In this document: positions 1-5,592 of the stretch, one piece after another
How the letters are laid out: each line of letters starts with the position of its first letter
Position numbering within the stretch: position 1 is the stretch's first letter
DNA from: Parachlamydiaceae bacterium
GTDB taxonomy: Bacteria > Chlamydiota > Chlamydiia > Chlamydiales > Parachlamydiaceae
NCBI GenBank assembly: GCA_013815395.1
Contig: JACDGH010000181.1
Coordinates: 1 to 5,729, forward strand
DNA: 5,729 nt
Reading direction: 5' to 3'
Program-made: the position numbers and the translations under genes
Notes under the pieces: generated by a model
Told to the model about the DNA's origin: nothing
The model's database searches: none
The model's input: the letters and a program-made list of their open reading frames with translations, nothing else

Positions 1-572
1 ATGCTACGTTGGCTCGCATTACGGAGGGACGTGAGGATAGAAATGTATACGATCTCACTTTGGAGCAAATAAAAAAATTCGATATTGGCAGCTGGTTTGA
101 TCATACATTTTCAGGTGAAACTATTCCCACCTTGGAAGAAGTCTTAAAGATTGCCAAGGGAACTGCATTAATGATTGAAATTAAAGAAGGATTAGAATCT
201 TCTGAAGAAATGGTTTCAAGTATTCTTAAAGTTTTGAAAACCACAGATTCTAACCATAAATTTTTAAAATTCGGTAGTTTTTCACTTCCTCTAATTCAAG
301 AATTAATGAAAAAAGCCCCTAAACTTAATGTATTGGGTATTGCTGAGGAATTGGGTAATATAGAAGGGTTTTTAGATCTAGGGCTCAATCATATAGCCTT
401 ATGGTACAAGTTAATCGATACTGATTTAATACACATGTTGCATCAAAAAGGGATTGATGTGTGGACGTTTACAGTAGATGAACCTGAGATAGCACGTTTC
501 CTTATCACGCTTTCCATACAAGGTATTATTACCAATCAGCCGCGCAGGATGCGCAATCATATCAATTCATAA
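1..572 (+). CDS. Glycerophosphodiester phosphodiesterase family protein, 5' end missing
   Basis: This is the C-terminal part of a GDPD-family TIM-barrel enzyme, which hydrolyses glycerophosphodiesters to glycerol 3-phosphate and an alcohol. The frame is open to the left edge, and the first visible residues (TLARITEGRED, then DLTLEQIKKFDIGSWF and IPTLEEVL) match the part of the family just after the catalytic His-Asp motif. The gene therefore starts outside the window, and the TTG at 9 is not its start. Seen inside: LMIEIKE with the family's metal-binding Glu at 177–179, a GSFS…LIQELMKKAP segment, VWTFTVDEPE near 459–488, and the closing GIITNQP at 522–542, where the family more often has TDxP. 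No signal peptide can be judged because the N-terminus is absent. The next gene starts 46 bp downstream on the same strand. The family call is firm; the exact substrate is unknown. Confidence 0.9.
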   Translation, partial: ATLARITEGREDRNVYDLTLEQIKKFDIGSWFDHTFSGETIPTLEEVLKIAKGTALMIEIKEGLESSEEMVSSILKVLKTTDSNHKFLKFGSFSLPLIQELMKKAPKLNVLGIAEELGNIEGFLDLGLNHIALWYKLIDTDLIHMLHQKGIDVWTFTVDEPEIARFLITLSIQGIITNQPRRMRNHINS

Positions 573-618
573 ATTCGAATGACATTTTCCCTGAAAACTC
601 AAAAACAATGTTTTACCC

Positions 619-1725
619 ATGTTAGTTTATTCAAAAAAAATCATAAAATTCATCAATGAAATTAAATTTTTCGTCAAAAAATGCCTATCTGAAGAAATTG
701 GATTAAAAGTTTTAAAATATCGCTTTTTCGACAAGCAAGAGTTAAAATCCTATCCTATTAACATTGTGATATTTAATAATAAAAGCATGCTTGGTTATTT
801 TGATCCAGATTTTAGCGAACTAGGCTTTCACGAGCGTCTCATGCATGCAAGCCATGAAGAATTGTACAACACTATCCGTCATGAGTTGGCTCATTACATG
901 ATATTTATCAATTATGGCCCTTATATACAGCCTCATGGCGCTATTTTTAAGACATTTTGCCTGGAAATGGGTTGGGGGGAAGATGTGTTTAGTGCAACTA
1001 CCTGTTTAGATGACAATATGAATATGGGTGTGGTACAGGAAAATATTGTATTGAGAAAAGTACAGAAGTTAATGGCCCTAGCAACCAGTAATAATGAAAA
1101 TGAATCCGAACAAGCCATGATCAAGGCGCAACAACTACTTTTGAAGCACAATATCGATTCTAATTATGCTGACAATGACAACGAGGAAAAAGTTTTCCTT
1201 AAGCGTATTTTAAAACAAAAAAACGAAAACGCAAAAATGCGTTCTATTGCGGCAAAATTGAAAACTTTTTTTGTTAACACAGTTTATAATAAAACAAAGG
1301 AGAATATTTATTTAGAGGTTGTTGGAACGGCGGTGAATGTTGAAATTGCGGAATACGTAGCGGCTGTGCTCCAGACAGATTTAGACCGTTTATGGGAACT
1401 TGCAAAAGAGCAATATACTCATTTGAAAGGGATGGTGGCAAAAAATTCTTTTTTTCTAGGAATTGCTACAGGCTATTGTAATAAGATTAACAGTCTTAAA
1501 AAAGGTTATGAAAGCGATCTGGCCAATTCTTTAATGGTTATTGAAAAGAAGCTTATGGCTGCTAATGACATGGTGTATCCCCGCTTATCAAAAAGCAAGA
1601 GTAATGGAAGCTATTGCCACGAATCTTCTTTATTAGGTCAGCAGGCAGGTCGACAATTAAATATTAACCCTGCTTTGAATAAGTCTTCTAAAAATTCTGG
1701 GGCTTATCTTACTTATACTAATTGA
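619..1725 (+). CDS. SprT-like zinc metalloprotease domain fused to a DUF2786 region
   Basis: This 368-aa protein appears to have two parts. Residues about 20–125 look like an SprT-like metallopeptidase: zinc motif HELAH at 88–92 with Glu89 as the presumed catalytic base, and a third ligand His106 in QPHGAIFK. The spacing resembles SprT, where HELCH is followed by PHG. The Cys-rich zinc ribbon that usually follows in SprT is not seen. Instead, residues 145–180 (LRKVQKLMALAT…NESEQAMIKAQQLLLKHNID) match the DUF2786 pattern. Residues about 205–300 resemble the domain often following it, with VVGTAVNVEIAEYVAAVL and KNSFFLGIATGY. No signal peptide or membrane segment is visible, so it is probably cytosolic. 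SprT relatives such as Spartan cut DNA–protein crosslinks; a similar role here is inference. The ATG at 619 has no clear Shine–Dalgarno, but no better in-frame start lies upstream. The gene is AT-rich and Lys/Asn-rich. Confidence 0.85.
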   Translation: MLVYSKKIIKFINEIKFFVKKCLSEEIGLKVLKYRFFDKQELKSYPINIVIFNNKSMLGYFDPDFSELGFHERLMHASHEELYNTIRHELAHYMIFINYGPYIQPHGAIFKTFCLEMGWGEDVFSATTCLDDNMNMGVVQENIVLRKVQKLMALATSNNENESEQAMIKAQQLLLKHNIDSNYADNDNEEKVFLKRILKQKNENAKMRSIAAKLKTFFVNTVYNKTKENIYLEVVGTAVNVEIAEYVAAVLQTDLDRLWELAKEQYTHLKGMVAKNSFFLGIATGYCNKINSLKKGYESDLANSLMVIEKKLMAANDMVYPRLSKSKSNGSYCHESSLLGQQAGRQLNINPALNKSSKNSGAYLTYTN

Positions 1726-1772
1726 TAGATTGGAATAAGTGAAAGCAATACATATTTAAAAATAATTGGTTT

Positions 1773-1829
1773 TATCATTTGCCCGTTTTCAATATGCTTA
1801 AAATATGCATAAAAGAAGGCAAAATGATA
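1773..1829. terminator. Imperfect inverted repeat between convergent genes, possible two-way terminator
   Basis: The arms TATCATTTGCC (1773–1783) and GGCAAAATGATA (1818–1829) are complementary apart from one bulged base. Inside them, TATGC (1793–1797) can pair with GCATA (1807–1811), and TTTT (1786–1789) sits opposite AAAG, so a long interrupted stem can form. It lies in the 120-bp gap between the ends of a plus-strand and a minus-strand gene, where a shared terminator is expected. Neither side has a U-run directly after the stem, which weakens the call as a classical intrinsic terminator. Confidence 0.45.
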
Positions 1830-1845
1830 GCGTTGAATTTAGATT

Positions 1846-3000
1846 TTAATTCCCTAAGGCCCCCAAGAAATTAGTGATCTCATCGTTCAATACTTCAAAT
1901 CTCTTTTGAATATTTAGAACATCGGCTTCGGTTTTAACCTTTCGCATGTCTTTCTCTATCTTGTTTTTTTTTGCCTCTGATTTTTTGTGAAATTTATCAA
2001 GAATTTGTATAGCTTTAACAGGTGAGTAACCATCCTTTTCGGATAACATGTTTGTGGCCACTATCGTTTGTGTAATTTCTTCGAGCTTTTCATTAGAAAC
2101 GATAAGCAGTTTGGGTAATATAACGTCGAAAAATTTGGAAATTCTATTTAATTCTTTATTAAGAATTTCTAATTTATCATTAGCATCAACAAGCTTTTTC
2201 GCTTGATCGTAATTAAGGGAACCAACTAATCCCTTTTTAAGATTATTAATAAAAATCTCTGCATTATTGCATTTTGTATTGAAACGTGATATGCAGGGTG
2301 GTGGCAAAAGCTCTCTGTTTCTTGTTATAGTTGCTATTAATTGATCTAATTCATTTTTTGATGTATCTAATAATTGAGTATTAGGATTGTGAATACATTT
2401 GCTAAGCGTTTTTATTTTTACCAATTCCCTGCTTATTTTTTCTAATTCTTTATCCGTTTTCTGTATAACCTTTTCAGCATTAATAACTTTTGCATAGACA
2501 CTTTTTATTCGTAATGAAGCATCGTTCCTAAGGATTATTTTAACGTTCTCTAACTCGCTATTTAAATTACTAACATTTTCTATAACATTATTAGGCTCAT
2601 CGGGGAGCTGAGCTAAAAAAGACCCCACCTCTAAAATTTTTATTGAAAGTAGCTGAATATCGGAAATTTCACCATTACCTATTTTATCCAAATTGTTGGA
2701 TAGGATAGCAATCTGTTTATTTAATTTAGAGAGCTGATTTAATTCATTTTTCAAATTTTTGATTTTTGAAGAATCTGTTGAGAACCAAACCTTGGCACGC
2801 CCGAACATAGAACTCGCGGATATCGAATCGTCGTAATTGGCAATTATTGCCTTAATACTAGCAATCTTTGCTTTAATTGATTCCTGTTCATTATTACCAG
2901 CAGCTTTAGCTACTTTTTTAAGATGAGATCCAACAGTTACTGCATTAAGCCATTTATTGTTAAATTCAGTAGTATGTTTAATATCATTATTATTATACAA
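1846..3000 (-). CDS. Unrecognised AT-rich protein, probably coiled-coil
   Basis: I do not recognise this protein. With the TTG at 2998–3000 as start it is 384 aa, very rich in Lys, Asn, Ile, Leu and Glu. Heptad-like helical stretches suggest coiled coils near residues 77–107 (SKIKNLKNELNQLSKLNKQ…), 170–202 (YAKVINAEKVIQKTDKELEK…) and 276–291. A basic segment lies near 337–358 (KKSEAKKNKIEKDMRKVK). There is no signal peptide, no membrane segment and no catalytic motif that I can name. The frame stays open to a TTG at 3102, but that region holds an AT-rich promoter-like sequence. The TTG at 3000 follows AAGGA by 7 nt, so I prefer it; the first in-frame ATG comes only at 2808–2806. Nothing is co-directional in close contact. 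The composition and isolated position suggest a lineage-specific gene, perhaps a host-interaction protein, but this is speculation. Confidence 0.7.
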   Translation of the reverse strand: MYNNNDIKHTTEFNNKWLNAVTVGSHLKKVAKAAGNNEQESIKAKIASIKAIIANYDDSISASSMFGRAKVWFSTDSSKIKNLKNELNQLSKLNKQIAILSNNLDKIGNGEISDIQLLSIKILEVGSFLAQLPDEPNNVIENVSNLNSELENVKIILRNDASLRIKSVYAKVINAEKVIQKTDKELEKISRELVKIKTLSKCIHNPNTQLLDTSKNELDQLIATITRNRELLPPPCISRFNTKCNNAEIFINNLKKGLVGSLNYDQAKKLVDANDKLEILNKELNRISKFFDVILPKLLIVSNEKLEEITQTIVATNMLSEKDGYSPVKAIQILDKFHKKSEAKKNKIEKDMRKVKTEADVLNIQKRFEVLNDEITNFLGALGN

Positions 3001-3007
3001 AATATTT

Positions 3008-3012
3008 TCCTT
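3008..3012 (-). promoter_or_regulatory. Shine–Dalgarno that decides the start of the orphan gene
   Basis: On the minus strand AAGGA stands 7 nt before the TTG at 3000–2998, which is normal spacing. The longer open frame starting at TTG 3102 has no such site and overlaps the promoter. This supports the shorter 384-aa product. Confidence 0.5.
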
Positions 3013-3030
3013 TTTAAGGTTTATTAGAAT

Positions 3031-3051
3031 ATCATCATCATTATTATCATC
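3031..3051. repeat. Short ATC/ATT trinucleotide run
   Basis: An imperfect run of ATC and ATT triplets (GAT/AAT on the minus strand) lies between the predicted promoter and the preferred TTG start of the orphan gene, so it would be in the 5' leader. If the longer frame were translated it would encode an Asp/Asn run. Changes in copy number would not shift the frame. Confidence 0.5.
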
Positions 3052-3072
3052 AGCATGACCATTATACAAATA

Positions 3073-3102
3073 ATTATAACAAATTTTAAAATTATATAAC
3101 AA
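3073..3102 (-). promoter_or_regulatory. Probable sigma-70-type promoter of the orphan gene
   Basis: Reading the minus strand, TTGTTA (3102–3097) lies 18 nt before an exact TATAAT (3078–3073). A second TATAAT follows at 3066–3061. Transcription would begin near 3066, leaving a leader of roughly 65 nt before the TTG at 3000. The region is so AT-rich that chance matches are likely, but position and spacing are right. Confidence 0.5.
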
Positions 3103-3109
3103 AAAAAAT

Positions 3110-3125
3110 ATTATTTATAAATAAT
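3110..3125. repeat. 16-bp perfect palindrome upstream of the orphan-gene promoter
   Basis: ATTATTTATAAATAAT equals its own reverse complement. It begins 8 bp upstream of the predicted -35 element of the minus-strand gene, a possible operator or AT-rich upstream element. Only A and T are present, so chance formation in this AT-rich gap is quite possible. Confidence 0.4.
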
Positions 3126-3131
3126 TATATA

Positions 3132-3188
3132 TTTTCCACTGCTAATGTTGAATAATTAAATCACATCAAATAAATAAGCAATGGAAAA
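3132..3188. repeat. 12-bp imperfect inverted repeat in the intergenic region
   Basis: TTTTCCACTGCT (3132–3143) and AGCAATGGAAAA (3177–3188) are complementary at 11 of 12 positions around a 33-nt AT-rich loop. In a minus-strand RNA the odd pair becomes G·U, so the stem would be complete. A minus-strand transcript reads from the stem into an AU-rich tract ending in a run of U near 3101–3108. It could therefore end read-through from the operon to the right, before the orphan gene's own promoter. Confidence 0.4.
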
Positions 3189-3263
3189 ATAAAATGACCA
3201 ATAATAAACTATTTATTATTTTACTAGAAGAACAAGCCGAATGAATAGGTGTAATAAACTAAA

Positions 3264-3377
3264 GGACGTAAAGGAAGAAAAGGACGGAAAGGGCAAAAAA
3301 GACGTAAAGGACATAAGGGACGTAAGGGACGTAAGGGACGTAAAAGACGAAAGGGACTTAAAGGACATAAAGGACAT
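3264..3377 (+). repeat. Tandem array of about 12.5 nine-base units, consensus GGACGTAAR
   Basis: From 3264, units of exactly 9 bp follow without a gap: GGACGTAAA, GGAAGAAAA, GGACGGAAA, GGGCAAAAA, AGACGTAAA, GGACATAAG, GGACGTAAG (twice), GGACGTAAA, AGACGAAAG, GGACTTAAA, GGACATAAA and a partial GGACAT. The central units are the best kept and the left edge the most worn, as in a minisatellite that grew by slippage. Because the period is three codons, several frames stay open: Lys-Asp-Val/Ile and Gly-Arg-Lys type repeats on the plus strand, and Arg-Pro-Leu repeats on the minus strand. None has convincing start signals, so I treat the array as non-coding. It lies about 120 bp past the end of the Nudix gene. 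Confidence 0.9.
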
Positions 3378-3422
3378 CTTAAGGCCCTTTCTTTATGATA
3401 TTTAATGTCTAATTCTAAGTGC

Positions 3423-3449
3423 TTTATGTCCCTTATGTCCTTTTCGTCC
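3423..3449 (-). repeat. Three inverted units of the same nine-base repeat
   Basis: TTTATGTCC, CTTATGTCC and TTTTCGTCC are the reverse complement of the array units. The 27 bases at 3422–3448 pair with 3346–3372 at 24 positions around a 49-nt loop. The loop contains a further worn unit, TTTAATGTC, at 3401–3409. Transcribed from the operon on the minus strand, this would fold as a long hairpin starting about 50 nt after the Nudix stop codon. A role as 3' end structure or terminator of the operon is plausible, although no U-run follows. Confidence 0.75.
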
Positions 3450-3499
3450 CCTATCCCCTTCAAATAAGCCACAACCATCCATTTCAGCAATGGACTTCG

Positions 3500-3916
3500 C
3501 TACCGACTTATCATGCTCATAGCACTATTTAAAACAGCCTTACAGGAATTATACGTTAGCTCCGCCTCAGCTTCATCCAAGCGCACCCATTTTCCAGCGC
3601 TTACTTCTTGATGCTGCAACACTAGTTCACCCGAAACTTCAGCTATAAGATAGCCAACTGTTTTATCTATGCTCTTACCACGAAAAGTAAAATGATAACG
3701 CTCTTCTATCATCATATCCGTGAGAAAATGATTCACATCCAAATTAGTTTCTTCTTTGAGCTCCCGAGTAGCAGTAGCTTTCGGTAATTCACCTTCATCG
3801 GGATGCCCTTTAGGGAATCCCCAATAACCAGCAGCACTATGTTGGATTAATAAGACCATCCAGGCATCCCCTTGCTTGCGCAAGGGAATAATGCCATAGG
3901 AGTATTCGATGACCAT
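3500..3916 (-). CDS. Nudix hydrolase, probable diadenosine tetraphosphate (Ap4A) hydrolase
   Basis: This complete 138-aa Nudix protein probably cleaves Ap4A asymmetrically to ATP and AMP, clearing stress-related dinucleotides. The Nudix box spans residues 37–59: GHPDEGE, seven residues, then RELKEETNL, with Arg51, Glu52, Glu55 and Glu56 as the core metal-binding set. The usual Gly near the box end is Asn58. Just before the box, GYWGFPKGHPDEGE resembles the W-x-P-P-K-G-H-x-x-x-G-E style of Ap4A hydrolases. Length is normal for the small single-domain family, and no signal peptide is seen. The ATG at 3916 follows TAAGG by 5 nt and stands 21 bp after the fabF stop, so it is the last clear gene of the operon. 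A Nudix gene next to fabF is what I recall in Chlamydia (CT771). Family certain; substrate probable. Confidence 0.93.
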   Translation of the reverse strand: MVIEYSYGIIPLRKQGDAWMVLLIQHSAAGYWGFPKGHPDEGELPKATATRELKEETNLDVNHFLTDMMIEERYHFTFRGKSIDKTVGYLIAEVSGELVLQHQEVSAGKWVRLDEAEAELTYNSCKAVLNSAMSMISR

Positions 3917-3937
3917 GTCGGCCTTATAATTTAATTG

Positions 3938-5179
3938 TTAAGCTTTGTAAGGCGCTAAGACTATAGTGGCATTATGTCCACCAAAACCAAAAGAATTCGA
4001 TATAGCTGCCGTAATTGCCAGCTTTTCTGCCTGTATCGGAATATGAAACCCAAGACCTGGCTCGGGATTTTGCAGATTAATTGTGGGATGTACGATCCCA
4101 TCTATAATCGCTTTAACAGTCACAATGGCTTCAATCCCACCAGCTGCTCCTAAACCATGTCCAGTCATCGTTGCATTGATCGTAATTTTCTCAGGCTCTG
4201 TAAACACTTTTTTTAAAGCACATATCTCAGCCATGTCCCCAGCAGGTGTCGAAGTCGCATGAGCATTAATGTAATTAACCGAAGATGCCGCTATGCTGCC
4301 ATCTGCTAAGGCATTACGCACACATAAAGCCACCCCTTCCCCGTCGGGTCGAGGCTCAGTCATATTATAAGAATCACAGGAAATCCCCCCGCCCAAGTAT
4401 TCGGCCAAGATAGGCGCGCCACGAGCTAAGGCATGCTCTAAACTTTCAAGGACAAGAACACCTGCCCCCTCACCCATTACAAATCCATCGCGATCTTTAT
4501 CCCAGGGACGAGAAGCTTGCTCTGGGGTATCATTGCGCTGAGATAGAGCTTTGCAGGCGCAAAATCCTGCCATACTCATGCTATTGATCGGGGCCTCAGC
4601 TCCTCCGCAAATCATCAGATCGGCATCGCCCATGCGAATATGATTAGCGGCAGCAATGATAGAATTATTTGCTGTTGCACAAGCTGTTGAAATAGAGTAA
4701 TTTGGACCTAAAAAGCCCAAATCCATACTTAGTAAAGCTCCACCCATATTCGTAATGATAAACGGCACAAAAAATGGCGTGACGCGACGATAGCCTTTTT
4801 CTAACAAAGTTTGCACCCCATCAACAAAAGTACTCATACCGCCCATACCCGAACCAATAATTACACCACACTTTTCTTTTTTGAGAGATGCTAGCGCTTC
4901 GGCATTAAGACCGGCTTGCTCAAGAGCTTTTTTTCCGGCAACAACAGAATAAGATATGAATTTATCCACGCGACGTGCCTGTTTCTTTTCCAAGTATTCT
5001 CCTGGATCGAAATCACGGATCACACCTGCAAAGCGGGTAGGAAAATCCTCACAAGGGAACTCAGTAATCGCAGAAATACCGCTTTTGCCAGCTAGCAATT
5101 GGGAATAAAAGGCATTTATATCTGAACCAAAGCAGGATACTAACCCCATCCCTGTAATGACAATTCTCTTTTTCTTCAT
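3938..5179 (-). CDS. fabF: Beta-ketoacyl-ACP synthase II (KAS I/II type), lacking the active-site Lys-Ser
   Basis: FabF condenses malonyl-ACP with an acyl-ACP to lengthen fatty acids in the cytosol. This 413-aa protein is full length. Seen: N-terminal KKKRIVITGMGLVSCFG, nucleophile Cys167 in SISTACATANNS, His307 in INAHATSTPAGD, His341 in TGHGLGAAGG, and C-terminal ISNSFGFGGHNA. The stretch RPWDKDRDGFVMGEGAGVLV and the INAHATSTPAGD region resemble plant plastid KAS I. The oddity is at codons for INATMTGH: relatives read IN-x-T-K-S-M-x-GH, so Lys and Ser are missing between bases 4168 and 4169, with the frame kept. That Lys corresponds to Lys335 of E. coli FabF, part of the Cys-His-His-Lys active site. 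I chose the ATG at 5179 (AGAGG 5 nt before) over a TTG at 5194, because family members begin with this MKKKR-type sequence. The gene lies 22 bp after rsfS. Confidence 0.97.
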   Translation of the reverse strand: MKKKRIVITGMGLVSCFGSDINAFYSQLLAGKSGISAITEFPCEDFPTRFAGVIRDFDPGEYLEKKQARRVDKFISYSVVAGKKALEQAGLNAEALASLKKEKCGVIIGSGMGGMSTFVDGVQTLLEKGYRRVTPFFVPFIITNMGGALLSMDLGFLGPNYSISTACATANNSIIAAANHIRMGDADLMICGGAEAPINSMSMAGFCACKALSQRNDTPEQASRPWDKDRDGFVMGEGAGVLVLESLEHALARGAPILAEYLGGGISCDSYNMTEPRPDGEGVALCVRNALADGSIAASSVNYINAHATSTPAGDMAEICALKKVFTEPEKITINATMTGHGLGAAGGIEAIVTVKAIIDGIVHPTINLQNPEPGLGFHIPIQAEKLAITAAISNSFGFGGHNATIVLAPYKA

Positions 5180-5184
5180 TAAAA

Positions 5185-5189
5185 CCTCT
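5185..5189 (-). promoter_or_regulatory. Shine–Dalgarno that decides the fabF start
   Basis: AGAGG on the minus strand stands 5 nt before the ATG at 5179–5177. It lies inside the longer open frame that begins at TTG 5194, so it argues for the shorter 413-aa FabF. Confidence 0.7.
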
Positions 5190-5201
5190 ACCAATTACAC
5201 T

Positions 5202-5582
5202 TTAAGGAGGATATGTTAACTCTTTTGAGACTATGATATCCAAATCAACAATTTTCGACTGATTCCAAAGTTCTTCAATGGCATACTTTTCTCGCATTTC
5301 CGGAATGAAAAGATGGATAACAAAATCTCCATAATCCATAACAACCCATTCACTATCGACTAAACCTTCAACTTGAAGAGGTACTAGTTTTTCTTGGAAA
5401 AGTATTTCTTTGATATGTAAATGCAGGGATTGCACATGCCTGCCCACAGTACCTTCAGCAATAAGGAAATAGTCCGTCATGTTCGATATTCCTCGAACAT
5501 CTAAAGCCAGGATATTAAATCCTTTTTTATCATATATTGCTTGAGCTACTAAATTAATAATTTTATTGTCTAGATTTGTCAT
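5202..5582 (-). CDS. rsfS: Ribosome silencing factor (RsfS / iojap / YbeB family)
   Basis: RsfS binds ribosomal protein uL14 on the large subunit and blocks joining with the small subunit, lowering translation under nutrient shortage. This complete 126-aa protein has the usual family length and motifs: LDVRGISNMTDYFLIAEG (27–44), VEGLVDSEWVVMDYGDFVIH (71–90), and LFIPEMREKYAIEELW (91–106), where the R-x-x-Y-x-[IL]-E-x-L-W ending is diagnostic. It starts at ATG 5582 with no visible Shine–Dalgarno, only 10 bp after the nadD stop, so translation is probably coupled to nadD. The fabF start follows 22 bp after its own stop. nadD next to rsfS is a widespread bacterial pairing, while rsfS next to fabF points to Chlamydiota. 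Confidence 0.95.
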   Translation of the reverse strand: MTNLDNKIINLVAQAIYDKKGFNILALDVRGISNMTDYFLIAEGTVGRHVQSLHLHIKEILFQEKLVPLQVEGLVDSEWVVMDYGDFVIHLFIPEMREKYAIEELWNQSKIVDLDIIVSKELTYPP

Positions 5583-5592
5583 ATTTATTTGA

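Noticed and set aside
9..11. TTG at 9 as start of the phosphodiesterase
   Set aside because: Family-conserved sequence continues upstream to the window edge and the catalytic His-Asp region would be missing, so the gene is cut by the window.
602..614. AAAAC-AAT-GTTTT mini-hairpin between the first two genes
   Set aside because: A 5-bp AT-rich stem with a 3-nt loop and no U-run is too weak to call a terminator.
933..1151. Minus-strand 72-codon open frame inside the SprT–DUF2786 gene
   Set aside because: It lies wholly opposite a gene with clear zinc-site and DUF2786 motifs, and its Cys/Ser-rich translation resembles no protein.
3110..3188. Small transposon remnant bounded by inverted repeats
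   Set aside because: No target-site duplication and no transposase trace; the repeats are short and AT-rich.
3194..3244. 16-codon plus-strand open frame overlapping the ATG at 3241
   Set aside because: Too short, no ribosome binding site, and no recognisable content.
3258..3392. Plus-strand Gly-x-Lys/Arg repeat reading, reminiscent of collagen-like or histone-like basic proteins
   Set aside because: A stop codon lies just before it and there is no start codon; the pattern is forced by the 9-bp DNA repeat.
3264..3449. CRISPR array
   Set aside because: The units are 9 bp and directly adjacent without unique spacers, and no cas gene is in the window.
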